DNA from: Gallibacter pasteurianus_A
Lineage (GTDB): Bacteria; Bacillota; Clostridia; Peptostreptococcales; Anaerovoracaceae
Reading direction: 5' to 3'
Assembly: GCA_963596005.1 (NCBI GenBank)
Contig: CAVBJF010000004.1
Location: 36,870 to 100,869, forward strand
DNA length: 64,000 nt
Positions 8,701 through 18,129 of the stretch are shown one piece after another. The notes below the pieces were generated by a model, which worked only from the letters and a program-made list of their open reading frames with translations, had not been told where the DNA came from and ran no database searches. Every line of letters starts with the position of its first letter. The first letter of the stretch is position 1. Position numbers and translations under genes: made by a program.

Positions 8701-9414
8701 ATGCTTAACCCGCTTGGCGTACCATCGAGAATGAATGTCGGACAGGTACTTGAGGTACATCTTGGCCTTGCTGCAAAAGCAAAAGGATGGCACATAGCTA
8801 CACCTGTATTTGACGGCGCTAAGGAACAAGACATTATTAGTTTGCTAAAAGAATGCGGATATAGTGAAACAGGAAAACTAAAATTAAAAGACGGTCGTAC
8901 AGGTGAATATTTTGACAATCCTGTAACTGTCGGATACATGTATATGCTAAAGCTTCACCATCTTGTTGACGATAAAATACACGCAAGATCGATAGGACCT
9001 TACTCGCTTGTTACTCAGCAACCACTCGGCGGTAAAGCACAGTTTGGTGGTCAGAGATTTGGTGAGATGGAGGTTTGGGCCCTCGAAGCATATGGTGCGG
9101 CTTATACATTACAGGAAATATTGACTGTAAAATCGGACGATATTGTTGGTCGTGTTGAAACATACGAAGCAATCGTAAAAGGCGAAAATATTCCAAAACC
9201 TGGCATTCCTGAGTCATTTAAGGTGCTCATAAAGGAAATGCAGAGCTTGGCGCTTGATGTCAAGGTGCTTTCGGAGGATTCTGAGGAGATAGAGATAAAA
9301 AATATTTCAGAGCTTGACGAAAAAACAGGAGCAGAGAGGCTTGTAGACATCAAAGAAGTTGTTGGTGAGGAAGATGTGATAACATATGTTGACGCTGATG
9401 GTGAAACAGAATAA
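5743..9414 (+). CDS. rpoB: RNA polymerase beta subunit
   Basis: The 1223-residue subunit forms half of the catalytic cleft. AAGGAG at 5729-5734 points to the ATG at 5743; a GTG nine bases earlier overlaps that site and is rejected. The rifampicin-binding cluster reads FMDQNNPLAELTHKRRLSALGPGG, with the Asp, His and Ser positions linked to resistance unmutated, so the drug site looks wild type. The C-terminal HARSIGPYSLVTQQPLGGKAQ-type clamp-binding region is present. The end is acidic. rpoC follows 17 bp downstream. Confidence 0.98.
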   Translation: MPKPIKLGRKERQTFSKISEVAQMPNLIQIQTKSYEWFVKEGLKEVFEDISPIQNHLGDMVLEIVDYSLSDPPKYDQETCKERDATYAVPLKVKVRLVTNQTGEVKEQEIFMGDFPLMTKQGTFIYNGAERVIVTQLVRSPGPYYDKEIDKSGRELFSATVIPNRGAWLEYETDANEVLSVRVDRTRKQPVTALLRAMDIFIPYEQERFGNNEGLRLETNDDIIGVFGADERLLKTLEKDATKNKIDGIKEIYKKLRPGEPPTTESAQSLINSLFFDSRRYDVSKVGRYKYNKKLGLSNRIENVIVAEDVIDPNTGEIMAETGEAISLEKAIEIENAGVKYVIAYCDEEREKTTKIIGNNFVRLADYVDFDVTGLKIPEKVYYPVLMHILEDNQEEADIKKAIEERKDDLSPRHIIIDDIIASVSYLINLPHGIGNIDDIDHLGNRRLRTVGELLQNQFRIGLARMERVVVERMGTQDRDITTPQALINIRPVTAAIKEFFGSSQLSQFMDQNNPLAELTHKRRLSALGPGGLSRERAGFEVRDVHYSHYGRMCPIETPEGPNIGLIGSLTTYGIINEYGFIETPYRVVKNGVVTDEIKYLSADDEERMVVAQANEPLDSDGTFTNKKVAARGLAGEVDMVLRENVDYMDVSPKQVVSVATAMIPFLENDDANRALMGANMQRQAVPLLVSEAPIVGTGIEHRAAKDSGVVVLAEHAGTVVYADANYIKVQRDDNGEIDEYKLLKFKRSNQGTCIHQRPIVFHGEHVDAEEVIADGMSTDNGEIALGKNLLIGFMTWEGYNYEDAIVLNERLLMDDVLTSLHIEEYEAEARDTKLGPEDITRDIPGVGEDALRNLDETGIIRVGAEVTSGDILVGKTTPKGETELTAEEKLLRAIFGEKAKEVRDTSLKMPHGEEGIVVDVKEFSRENDDELTPGVNKVVRCYVATKRKISVGDKMAGRHGNKGVISRILPEEDMPFLDDGQSLQVMLNPLGVPSRMNVGQVLEVHLGLAAKAKGWHIATPVFDGAKEQDIISLLKECGYSETGKLKLKDGRTGEYFDNPVTVGYMYMLKLHHLVDDKIHARSIGPYSLVTQQPLGGKAQFGGQRFGEMEVWALEAYGAAYTLQEILTVKSDDIVGRVETYEAIVKGENIPKPGIPESFKVLIKEMQSLALDVKVLSEDSEEIEIKNISELDEKTGAERLVDIKEVVGEEDVITYVDADGETE

Positions 9415-9431
9415 TTAAGGAGGATAAGTTA

Positions 9432-12400
9432 ATGAGTGAAAATAATTATGAATTAAACAATTTTGAATCGCTACAAATAGGCTTAGCCTCTACAGAAAAA
9501 ATTCTCAGCTGGTCACATGGCGAGGTAACAGAGCCGGAAACTATAAATTACAGAACACTAAAACCGGAGCCTGACGGTCTATTTTGTGAAAGAATATTTG
9601 GACCTACAAAAGACTGGGAGTGCCACTGCGGTAAATACAAGAGAATTCGATATAAGGGCATTATTTGCGATAAGTGCGGAGTAGAGGTCACGAAGGCAAA
9701 GGTCAGAAGAGAAAGAATGGGGCATATACAGCTTGCAGCTCCTGTTTCTCATATTTGGTATTTTAAAGGGATTCCTTCACGAATGGGTCTTGTACTTGAC
9801 ATGACTCCAAGAAACCTTGAGAGAGTTCTTTACTTTGCATATTATATAGTTTTAGAGCCGGGCAACTCAGGATTTGATTACAAAGAGATCATAAGCGAGC
9901 AACAGTACAACGAGACTATGGAGCAGGCACCGGAAGGTTTTAGAGCCGGTATAGGCGCTGAGGCGATAAGAGAACTTCTTTGCGACATAGATCTTGAGGA
10001 ACTTTCCGCGGAGCTAAGAGAAGCTCTAAGGACAGCAAGCGGTCAAAAAAAGATAAAGATAGTAAGAAGACTTGAGGTTGTAGAAGCACTCAGAAAGTCA
10101 GGTAACAGGCCTGAATGGATGATACTTGAAGTTATACCTGTTATACCGCCTGATATCAGACCTATGGTACAGCTGGACGGTGGTAGATTTGCGACTTCGG
10201 ATTTAAATGATTTATACAGAAGAGTTATAAACAGAAATAAGAGATTAAAAAGGCTTCTTGATCTCGGAGCGCCCGGCATCATCATAAGAAACGAAAAGAG
10301 GATGTTACAGGAAGCAGTTGATGCGCTGATTGACAATGGCAGAAGAGGTAGACCTGTAACGGGTCCCGGTACAAGACCACTAAAATCTCTTTCCGACATG
10401 TTAAAAGGTAAGCAGGGAAGATTCAGACAAAACCTTCTCGGCAAGCGCGTTGACTATTCAGGCCGTTCTGTAATCGTAGTAGGACCTGAGCTGAGATTTT
10501 GGCAGTGCGGACTTCCTAAAAAGATGGCTCTTGAGTTATTTAAGCCATTCATAATGAAGAAGCTTGTAGAAAATGGAGATGCGCACAATATCAAAAAAGC
10601 AAAGAAAATGGTAGAGAGGGTAGAGCCACAGGTTTGGGATGTGCTTGATGAAATAATAGTTGAGCATCCGGTTATGCTAAACCGTGCGCCTACACTTCAT
10701 AGACTTGGTATACAGGCGTTTGAACCGGTTTTGGTAGAAGGTAAAGCAATAAAATTGCATCCGCTCGTATGTACGGCATTTAACGCCGACTTTGACGGCG
10801 ACCAGATGGCTGTCCATGTGCCGCTTTCTGTAGAAGCACAGGCGGAAGCGAGATTTTTGATGCTTTCCGTAAACAACATTCTTGCACCAAAGGACGGTTC
10901 TCCTATCACAACTCCTACACAGGATATGATACTTGGAAGCTACTATTTGACTCATCCGCCTATTGAAGAAAGCGACAGCGCTGACGGTGTCGGCAGTGGC
11001 AAGATTTTTGCCGATTTGGATGAGATGATGATGGCATATCAAAATGGTGAAGTGGGCATTCACGCACTTGTAAAGGTGAGAATGTATAACGGAGAAAAGG
11101 ATAAACGAGGCAAAGTTGTTGAATCGACAGTTGGTAGATTTATATTTAATCAGCAAATTCCACAGGATCTTGGCTTTGTGCCTGACAGAAAAAAGGATCC
11201 GTATTCACTTGAGATCGACTGTCTGTGTGATAAAAAGATGCTTGGAAAGATAATAGACAAATGTTACAGAGTGCATGGCAACACAGGGACAGCACTCATG
11301 CTTGATGCGATAAAGGACACAGGATTCCATTACTCCACAAAGGGTGCTATCACAATCAGTATTGCGGACATGGAGATTCCGGAAAATAAGGGAGCCATCA
11401 TCGATTCGGCGCAGAGAAAGGTAGACGAGTACGAGGATTTTTACAAAAAAGGCCTTCTTTCAAACGAGGAAAGATACGAAAGAGTTTGTGCAGTTTGGGC
11501 GAAGACGACAGAAGAAGTTGCAGACGCACTTATGGATTCGCTTGGTGCTTTAAACAACTTGTTTATAATGGCAAACTCCGGTGCCAGAGGCTCCAAAAAG
11601 CAGATTTCGCAGGTCGGAGGTATGAGAGGACTTATGGCGAATGCGACCGGTAGGACTATTGAAATTCCTATCAAGGCAAACTTCCGTGAAGGACTTTCTG
11701 TACTCGAATACTTTACATCTTCAAACGGTGCGAGAAAGGGTCTTGCCGATACAGCCCTTAGAACGGCTGACTCAGGATATCTGACAAGAAGACTTGTAGA
11801 TGTTTCGCATAATGCGATCATCAGAGAGACTGATTGCGGCACAACCGAAGGTATAGAGGTAAGAGCATTTACAGATGGCAAGGAAATCATAGAACCGTTG
11901 AGACAGAGAATTATAGGAAGGATATCTCTTCTTGATATAAAGGATCCTAAGAGCGGAGCTGTCATCTGTGGTCAGGACTGTGAGATAACAGAAGAGATAG
12001 CAGATAAGATAGATGCGGCAGGCATAGAGGCTGTTGCGATCAGATCCGTTATGACATGTAAGAGTAAGACAGGCATATGTGCTAAATGTTATGGCAGAAA
12101 CCTTGCGACAGGCGAACCTGTAAACATCGGAGAGGCTGTAGGTATCACTGCTGCGCAGTCAATCGGTGAGCCAGGTACACAGCTTACAATGAGGACATTC
12201 CACTCCGGTGGTGTTGCCGGCGCAGACATTACGCATGGTTTGCCAAGAGTAGAGGAGCTGTTTGAAGCAAGAAAGCCTAAAGGTCTTGCCGAAGTTTGTG
12301 AAGAGGATGGTACAGTAGTTTCGATCGCAGCGACACATGACAACAAGACAGAGGTTGTAATAAAGGGCGAAGAAGGCGAGAGAATTTATACAGTGCCATA

Positions 12401-13100
12401 CGGTGCAAGGCTAAATGTTTCTGAGGGCGATTTTATACACGCAGGCGATGGCATTACAAGAGGACCGCTAAATCCTCATGACATGCTAAGGCTAAAAGGC
12501 GTCGAAGGAGTGTACCAATATCTGTTAAAAGAAGTACAGAGGGTATACAAGCTACAGGGTGTAGATATCAACGACAAACACGTGGAGCTCATCATAAGCC
12601 AGATGCTATCTAAATTTAAGATAGATGATCCGGGCGATACACAGCTATTACCGGGAGCACTATATAGCAGAGTTGAGATTGACGAGGAAAACGAAAAGTT
12701 GCCTGAGGGCGGAGAGCCTGCTAAGGCGACAAGACAGCTTCTTGGTATAACAAAAGCTTCGCTTGCTACAAATTCATTCTTGTCAGCGGCTTCATTCCAG
12801 GAAACAACAAAGGTTTTGACAGACGCGGCGATCAAGGGCAAGAAGGATACGCTCCAGGGATTAAAAGAAAATGTCATCATAGGAAAGCTAATCCCGGCAG
12901 GTACAGGAATGCCAAGATACAGGGATGTAACTGTAGATTATGGCCCAAATGCGGAGATTATGGAAAATTGGGAAAGACTTCAGGCTGAGGCTCAGCAGGA
13001 GGAAAACGAAGAATTTGTTGAGAGCGAAAATACTGTACTTGGACCCGAAACAGATGGAGTAGTGCTTGTTTCGGATGAAGGAATACAGATACAAGAGTAG
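9432..13100 (+). CDS. rpoC: RNA polymerase beta' subunit
   Basis: The 1222-residue subunit carries the active-site aspartates: NADFDGD lies at residues 451-457 and binds the catalytic magnesium. An N-terminal zinc site (CHCGKYKRIRYKGIICDKC) and a second zinc cluster (C in DCGTTEG, then CKSKTGICAKCYG) are present. A good AAGGAGG precedes the ATG. The rpoC-rpsL interval holds only a promoter: the L7Ae-like gene usually found there in Bacillota is absent. Confidence 0.98.
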   Translation: MSENNYELNNFESLQIGLASTEKILSWSHGEVTEPETINYRTLKPEPDGLFCERIFGPTKDWECHCGKYKRIRYKGIICDKCGVEVTKAKVRRERMGHIQLAAPVSHIWYFKGIPSRMGLVLDMTPRNLERVLYFAYYIVLEPGNSGFDYKEIISEQQYNETMEQAPEGFRAGIGAEAIRELLCDIDLEELSAELREALRTASGQKKIKIVRRLEVVEALRKSGNRPEWMILEVIPVIPPDIRPMVQLDGGRFATSDLNDLYRRVINRNKRLKRLLDLGAPGIIIRNEKRMLQEAVDALIDNGRRGRPVTGPGTRPLKSLSDMLKGKQGRFRQNLLGKRVDYSGRSVIVVGPELRFWQCGLPKKMALELFKPFIMKKLVENGDAHNIKKAKKMVERVEPQVWDVLDEIIVEHPVMLNRAPTLHRLGIQAFEPVLVEGKAIKLHPLVCTAFNADFDGDQMAVHVPLSVEAQAEARFLMLSVNNILAPKDGSPITTPTQDMILGSYYLTHPPIEESDSADGVGSGKIFADLDEMMMAYQNGEVGIHALVKVRMYNGEKDKRGKVVESTVGRFIFNQQIPQDLGFVPDRKKDPYSLEIDCLCDKKMLGKIIDKCYRVHGNTGTALMLDAIKDTGFHYSTKGAITISIADMEIPENKGAIIDSAQRKVDEYEDFYKKGLLSNEERYERVCAVWAKTTEEVADALMDSLGALNNLFIMANSGARGSKKQISQVGGMRGLMANATGRTIEIPIKANFREGLSVLEYFTSSNGARKGLADTALRTADSGYLTRRLVDVSHNAIIRETDCGTTEGIEVRAFTDGKEIIEPLRQRIIGRISLLDIKDPKSGAVICGQDCEITEEIADKIDAAGIEAVAIRSVMTCKSKTGICAKCYGRNLATGEPVNIGEAVGITAAQSIGEPGTQLTMRTFHSGGVAGADITHGLPRVEELFEARKPKGLAEVCEEDGTVVSIAATHDNKTEVVIKGEEGERIYTVPYGARLNVSEGDFIHAGDGITRGPLNPHDMLRLKGVEGVYQYLLKEVQRVYKLQGVDINDKHVELIISQMLSKFKIDDPGDTQLLPGALYSRVEIDEENEKLPEGGEPAKATRQLLGITKASLATNSFLSAASFQETTKVLTDAAIKGKKDTLQGLKENVIIGKLIPAGTGMPRYRDVTVDYGPNAEIMENWERLQAEAQQEENEEFVESENTVLGPETDGVVLVSDEGIQIQE

Positions 13101-13118
13101 CCTTGCAAATTTAAAGCT

Positions 13119-13148
13119 TTGACAGAGAGCTATTATTTGTGATAAAAT
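13119..13148 (+). promoter_or_regulatory. str operon promoter
   Basis: TTGACA (13119-13124) and TAAAAT (13143-13148) are 18 bp apart, directly after rpoC and about 87 bp before rpsL. Confidence 0.7.
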
Positions 13149-13234
13149 ATTTATCGGTTTTTGAGCGTTTTATCGCTTGGAATATATCAAAAACACTTGA
13201 AATTGCAATGCATTTTGAGAGAAAGGAGAGAAGG

Positions 13235-13648
13235 ATGCCTACAATTAACCAGTTGGTACGCCAAGGAAGAGCTTCAACAGTGAAGAAGTCAACAGCACCG
13301 GCTTTAGGAAAAGTAATGAATTCACTAAAGAGAGTGTCAACAGATGTAAATTCACCACAGAAGAGAGGCGTATGCACATCAGTAAAGACTGTTACACCTA
13401 AGAAGCCAAACTCAGCGCTTAGAAAAGTAGCCAGAGTTAGACTTACAAACGGTATTGAAGTTACAGCATATATTCCGGGTATTGGACATAATTTACAGGA
13501 ACATAGTGTTGTACTTATCAGAGGCGGAAGAGTTAAAGACCTCCCTGGTGTAAGATATCATATCATCAGAGGAACACTTGATACTGCCGGTGTAGCGGAA
13601 AGAGGACAGTCACGTTCTAAATACGGGGCTAAGAGACCTAAAAAATAA
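13235..13648 (+). CDS. rpsL: 30S ribosomal protein S12
   Basis: S12 lines the decoding centre. I use the ATG at 13235 behind AAAGGAGAG; it gives 137 residues and begins MPTINQLVRQGRAS, as in other Firmicutes. An earlier in-frame start at 13139 would lie inside the promoter. The insertion between PALGK and SPQKRGVC is the usual Bacillota form. The streptomycin-relevant motif TPKKPNSALRK is wild type. Confidence 0.98.
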   Translation: MPTINQLVRQGRASTVKKSTAPALGKVMNSLKRVSTDVNSPQKRGVCTSVKTVTPKKPNSALRKVARVRLTNGIEVTAYIPGIGHNLQEHSVVLIRGGRVKDLPGVRYHIIRGTLDTAGVAERGQSRSKYGAKRPKK

Positions 13649-13767
13649 GTAATCATCGGTAATTTGTAGTGCTCTTGATCATAGATATCGAGCGCCGCGC
13701 CTTAGAGAGAAATATGACGGCTCAAAGGCGAGTACCGAAAGCATTTTATGGCAAGGAGGGAAGAGAC

Positions 13768-14238
13768 GTGCCAAGAAAAGGAAATGTACCAAAGCGTGAA
13801 GTTCTTCCGGATCCGGTTTATGGTAGTGTTGTTGTAGCTAAGCTAATCAACAGCGTTATGATAGACGGTAAGAAGGGCATCGCTCAGGCAATCGTTTACG
13901 ATGCGTTTGAGCAGGTGCACGAGATCACAGGAGAAGACGCTTTAGAAGTATTTGAAAAAGCAATGAATAACATCATGCCTGTACTTGAAGTAAAGGCAAG
14001 ACGTGTAGGTGGTGCGAACTACCAGGTTCCTATGGAAGTAAGAGCTGATAGAAGACAAACTCTCGGACTGAGATGGCTCACAAATTATACAAGAGCAAGA
14101 GGCGAGAAGACTATGAGCGAAAAGCTTGCAAAGGAAATCATAGATGCTTCAAATAATACAGGAGCATCAGTTAAGAAAAAAGAAGATACGCATAAGATGG
14201 CAGAGGCCAATAAGGCATTTGCTCATTACAGATGGTAA
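13768..14238 (+). CDS. rpsG: 30S ribosomal protein S7
   Basis: S7 nucleates the 30S head and contacts E-site tRNA. I choose the GTG at 13768, eight bases after AAGGAGGG, because it gives exactly 156 residues starting (M)PRKGNVPKREVLPDP, the family norm. An in-frame start further upstream would add a non-conserved leader. fusA begins 29 bp downstream. Confidence 0.95.
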   Translation: MPRKGNVPKREVLPDPVYGSVVVAKLINSVMIDGKKGIAQAIVYDAFEQVHEITGEDALEVFEKAMNNIMPVLEVKARRVGGANYQVPMEVRADRRQTLGLRWLTNYTRARGEKTMSEKLAKEIIDASNNTGASVKKKEDTHKMAEANKAFAHYRW

Positions 14239-14267
14239 AACGATAGACAGCAGAAAGGAGGAATACC

Positions 14268-16331
14268 ATGGGAAGAGCGTTTCCATTAGAGAAGACAAGA
14301 AACATCGGTATCATGGCGCACATCGATGCCGGCAAAACAACAACAACAGAAAGAATCCTATTTTATACAGGCAGAACGCACAAAATCGGAGAAACTCACG
14401 ATGGTGGTGCGACTATGGACTGGATGGAACAGGAACAAGAACGTGGTATCACGATCACATCTGCTGCAACCACAGCACAGTGGAAGGATTATCGAATCAA
14501 CATTATAGATACTCCGGGCCACGTGGACTTTACAGTAGAAGTAGAAAGATCACTTCGTGTGCTTGACGGAGCTGTAACAGTTCTTTGTGCAAAAGGTGGT
14601 GTCGAACCTCAGTCAGAAACAGTATGGCGCCAAGCTGAAAAGTACGGCGTACCAAGAATGATATTCGTAAACAAAATGGATATCTTAGGCGCTGATTTTT
14701 ACAGGGTTGTTGACCAGGTAAAAAATAGGCTAAAGGCAAATGCTGTGCCTATCCAACTACCTATCGGATCTGAGGAGACTTTCGTTGGTATCATTGACCT
14801 TATCGAAATGAAAGCAGAAATATACGAAGATGATCTCGGCAAGGTATTTGACATAGTTGAAATCCCTGACGATATGAAAGAAAAAGCAGCAGAGTGGAGG
14901 GAAAAACTTATTGAATCGGTTGCAGAGACAGATGAAGAGCTTATGATGAAATTCCTTGAGGGCGAAGAGCTTACAAGAGATGAGATTATAAGCACTATCA
15001 GAAAGCAAACAATTGCAGGTGAGATGGTTCCTGTAACGTGTGGATCGGCATACAAAAACAAGGGCGTTCAGATGATGCTTGACGCAGTGGTAGACTTTAT
15101 GCCTTCACCTCTAGACATTCCACCTATTAAGGGTATTAACCCTGACACAGGGGAAGAAGACGAGAGAGCCGCAGACGACAACGGTCCATTTGCAGCACTT
15201 GCATTTAAGATTATGGCTGACCCATTTGTAGGCAAGCTTGCATTCTTTAGAGTTTATTCGGGCACACTTGAGCCGGGCTCATATGTGTATAACTCTACAA
15301 AAGGTTCAAAAGAAAGAATCGGCAGAATTTTGCAGATGCATGCTAACAAAAGAGAAGAGCTTGACAGAGTATATGCAGGCGACATCGCGGCAGCGGTTGG
15401 TCTAAAAAACACAACAACAGGAGATACACTCTGTGATGAAAAACAGGAAATCATCCTTGAGTCTATGGAATTCCCTGATCCTGTAATAGAGATAGCTATC
15501 GAGCCTAAGACAAAGGCAGGACAGGAAAAGATGGGCATCGCACTTGCAAAGCTTGCAGAAGAAGACCCAACATTTAAGACTTATACAAACGAGGATACAG
15601 GACAGACTATCATCGCAGGCATGGGTGAGCTTCACCTCGAAATTATCGTAGATAGATTGTTAAGAGAGTTTAAGGTTGAAGCAAACGTAGGTAAGCCACA
15701 AGTATCCTATAAAGAAACAATTACAAGTCAGTCTGATGTTGACCATAAGTACGCAAAGCAGTCAGGTGGTCACGGACAGTACGGTCATGTAAAAATCAAG
15801 GTTTATCCAAGAGAACCGGGCGAAGGCTTCGAATTTGTCAACTCGATCGTCGGAGGTGCTATTCCTAAGGAATACATTCCAAAAATCGAGGATGGTATTA
15901 AGGAAGCGATGGAAACAGGTCCTCTTGCGGGATATCAGGTGGTAGATGTCGGCGTAGAGCTATATGATGGTTCTTACCACGAAGTTGACTCTTCTGAAAT
16001 GGCCTTTAAACTTGCGGCATCTATGGCATTTAGAGAAGCCGTTAAGAAGGCAAATCCTGTATTGCTAGAACCTATCTTCAAGGTTGAAGTTACTGTTCCT
16101 GAGGAATACATGGGAGATGTTATAGGCGATATTTCAGGTAGAAGGGGTCGTATCGAAGGCTCTGAGATCAACAACGGAGCAGTTGCAGTAAGAGGTTTTG
16201 TACCTCTTTCAGAGATGTTTGGATATGCAACTGACCTAAGATCTAAAACACAGGGCAGAGGTACATATGTAATGCAATTTTCACATTACGAAAAACTTCC
16301 TGATAGCCTTGTAGAGAAGATAAATAAATAA
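14268..16331 (+). CDS. fusA: Elongation factor G
   Basis: EF-G drives translocation and, with RRF, ribosome recycling. The 687-residue product shows the GTPase motifs AHIDAGKTTTTE, DTPGHVDFT and NKMD, then domains II-V, including SGGHGQYGHV in domain IV. It is the classical ribosomal form in the str operon, with AAAGGAGGA before the start. tuf copy 2 follows 67 bp later. Confidence 0.98.
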   Translation: MGRAFPLEKTRNIGIMAHIDAGKTTTTERILFYTGRTHKIGETHDGGATMDWMEQEQERGITITSAATTAQWKDYRINIIDTPGHVDFTVEVERSLRVLDGAVTVLCAKGGVEPQSETVWRQAEKYGVPRMIFVNKMDILGADFYRVVDQVKNRLKANAVPIQLPIGSEETFVGIIDLIEMKAEIYEDDLGKVFDIVEIPDDMKEKAAEWREKLIESVAETDEELMMKFLEGEELTRDEIISTIRKQTIAGEMVPVTCGSAYKNKGVQMMLDAVVDFMPSPLDIPPIKGINPDTGEEDERAADDNGPFAALAFKIMADPFVGKLAFFRVYSGTLEPGSYVYNSTKGSKERIGRILQMHANKREELDRVYAGDIAAAVGLKNTTTGDTLCDEKQEIILESMEFPDPVIEIAIEPKTKAGQEKMGIALAKLAEEDPTFKTYTNEDTGQTIIAGMGELHLEIIVDRLLREFKVEANVGKPQVSYKETITSQSDVDHKYAKQSGGHGQYGHVKIKVYPREPGEGFEFVNSIVGGAIPKEYIPKIEDGIKEAMETGPLAGYQVVDVGVELYDGSYHEVDSSEMAFKLAASMAFREAVKKANPVLLEPIFKVEVTVPEEYMGDVIGDISGRRGRIEGSEINNGAVAVRGFVPLSEMFGYATDLRSKTQGRGTYVMQFSHYEKLPDSLVEKINK

Positions 16332-16398
16332 AATTGAATTTTATTCAAAACGTAAATATAAGAAAATATAACTTAACCTTAAATGGAGGAGATTTAAA

Positions 16399-17592
16399 AT
16401 GGCAAAGCAGAAATTTGAAAGAACAAAACCGCATATCAATATCGGTACAATCGGACACGTAGACCATGGTAAGACAACACTTACAGCAGCAATTACAACA
16501 ACATTGCAGCAGAGATACGGTCTTGGTGAAAAGGTGGCATTTGACCAGATCGACAAAGCACCTGAAGAAAAGGAAAGAGGAATCACAATAGCAACAGCTC
16601 ACGTAGAGTATGAAACACCAAACAGACACTATGCTCACGTAGACTGCCCGGGCCACGCTGACTATGTAAAGAACATGATCACAGGTGCAGCACAGATGGA
16701 CGGAGCAATCCTTGTAGTAGCAGCAACTGACGGCCCAATGCCTCAGACAAGAGAGCACATATTGCTATCAAGACAGGTAGGCGTACCATATATCGTAGTA
16801 TTCTTAAATAAGTGCGATATGGTAGACGACGAAGAGCTTCTTGAACTTGTAGAAATGGAAGTAAGAGAACTTCTAAACGAATATGAATTCCCAGGGGATG
16901 ATACACCAATCATCAGAGGATCAGCTCTAAAGGCTCTTGAAGATCCTGCAGGTCCATGGGGAGATAAGATTGTAGAACTATTCGAAGCAATCGACAGCTA
17001 TATCCCAGAACCAAAGAGAGATAACGATAAGCCATTCCTAATGCCTGTAGAGGACGTATTCTCAATAACAGGAAGAGGTACAGTAGCAACAGGAAGAGTA
17101 GAGCGTGGAGTACTTCATGTAGGAGAAGAAGTAGAGCTTATCGGCCTTACAGATGAAAAGAGAAAGATTACTATCACAGGAATCGAAATGTTTAGAAAGC
17201 TTCTTGACGAGGCACAGACAGGAGATAACATCGGAGCACTTCTAAGAGGTGTACAAAGAGATGAAATCAAGAGAGGACAGGTACTTGCAGCACCGGGAAC
17301 AATTCATCCGCATACAAAGTTCAAGGGCGAAGTATACGTACTAAAGAAAGAAGAAGGCGGAAGACATACACCATTCTTCAACGGATACAGACCACAGTTC
17401 TATTTCAGAACAACAGACGTAACAGGAGATCTAAAGCTTCCTGAAGGAACAGAGATGTGTATGCCTGGAGATAACATCACAATGGAAATCGACCTAATCA
17501 CAGAGATTGCGATCGAAGAAGGACTAAGATTTGCGATCAGAGAAGGTGGCAGAACAGTAGGATCAGGCGTAGTAACAGAAATCATCGAATAA
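16399..17592 (+). CDS. tuf: Elongation factor Tu, copy 2
   Basis: The protein is identical to copy 1 at 807-2000 (397 residues). This copy occupies the standard place after fusA at the end of the str operon. Its upstream region differs from copy 1: TGGAGGAG is the ribosome binding site here, and an A/T-rich 67-bp spacer links it to fusA. Both copies end in the same terminator, so they differ only in how transcription reaches them. Confidence 0.98.
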   Translation: MAKQKFERTKPHINIGTIGHVDHGKTTLTAAITTTLQQRYGLGEKVAFDQIDKAPEEKERGITIATAHVEYETPNRHYAHVDCPGHADYVKNMITGAAQMDGAILVVAATDGPMPQTREHILLSRQVGVPYIVVFLNKCDMVDDEELLELVEMEVRELLNEYEFPGDDTPIIRGSALKALEDPAGPWGDKIVELFEAIDSYIPEPKRDNDKPFLMPVEDVFSITGRGTVATGRVERGVLHVGEEVELIGLTDEKRKITITGIEMFRKLLDEAQTGDNIGALLRGVQRDEIKRGQVLAAPGTIHPHTKFKGEVYVLKKEEGGRHTPFFNGYRPQFYFRTTDVTGDLKLPEGTEMCMPGDNITMEIDLITEIAIEEGLRFAIREGGRTVGSGVVTEIIE

Positions 17593-17625
17593 TCATTAGA
17601 TTATACTGTATAACTAAAAACAAAG

Positions 17626-17649
17626 GAGAGCCGGCAAGGCTCTCTTTTT
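17626..17649 (+). terminator. Terminator after the str operon
   Basis: Same GAGAGCC/GGCTCTC hairpin plus TTTTT as after tuf copy 1. Confidence 0.9.
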
Positions 17650-17725
17650 GATGCTATAAGCATAGCTGTATATTGGCGAGATAAATATTATAGAAAAAAG
17701 AGGAGGGAAATTTTTCAAAAAATAG

Positions 17726-17754
17726 TTGACATATATTTACATATATAGTAATAT
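17726..17754 (+). promoter_or_regulatory. Promoter of the PC4-like gene
   Basis: TTGACA (17726-17731), a 17-bp spacer and TAATAT (17749-17754) precede the gene at 17795 by about 40 bp. Confidence 0.75.
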
Positions 17755-17794
17755 AAGGACATCCCCGATAAGAAAAAAGAAAGGAGAAATGTGA

Positions 17795-18037
17795 ATGGCT
17801 GTTAATGAGAGAGAAAGAAACGAGATCGTATATGATGTAAAACGCCATATCGGAGTTGTGGCAATATATCCGACAGGCTGGCAAAAGGAGTTAAACCTGA
17901 TTGCATGGAACAACTCCGCACCAAAGTACGATATTCGTGATTGGGATGCAGAGCATAAACATATGTCAAGAGGCATCACACTCCATAAAGAGGAGATGAA
18001 AGCACTCGGCGAGATGCTCCGGTCCGAAAAGTTCTAA
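17795..18037 (+). CDS. YdbC/PC4-family small nucleic-acid-binding protein
   Basis: The 80-residue product (GVVAIYPTGWQKELNLIAWN, then PKYDIRDWD and a C-terminal helix) matches the bacterial YdbC branch of the PC4 single-stranded-DNA-binding family. Known members are small beta-sheet-plus-helix dimers that bind single-stranded nucleic acid; the cellular role is not settled. GAAAGGAG precedes the start. It has its own promoter and terminator, so it is a single-gene unit. Confidence 0.85.
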   Translation: MAVNERERNEIVYDVKRHIGVVAIYPTGWQKELNLIAWNNSAPKYDIRDWDAEHKHMSRGITLHKEEMKALGEMLRSEKF

Positions 18038-18079
18038 CTCAAAAGCAAAACAAAATGCAGCGAAAGCTGCGGGAATAGT

Positions 18080-18122
18080 CCACTGATAAACCGTGGCAGG
18101 CACTTATCAGTGGGCTTTTTTC
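18080..18122 (+). terminator. Terminator after the PC4-like gene
   Basis: CCACTGATAA and TTATCAGTGG form a ten-pair stem around a 14-base loop, followed by GC and a T run. Confidence 0.9.
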
Positions 18123-18129
18123 TTTACAA

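Larger units (their letters stand above)
16393..17650 (+). repeat. Long direct repeat, copy 2 (tuf gene plus terminator)
   Basis: Counterpart of 801-2058: about 1258 bp with no difference seen, in direct orientation and 15,592 bp apart. Recombination between the copies would remove nusG, rpoBC and most of the str operon, so such events should be lethal and only conversion is expected to persist. Confidence 0.9.

Noticed and set aside
13139..13234. Longer N-terminus for S12
   Set aside because: The extra residues are encoded by promoter and leader DNA and do not match the family; the ATG at 13235 has the ribosome binding site.
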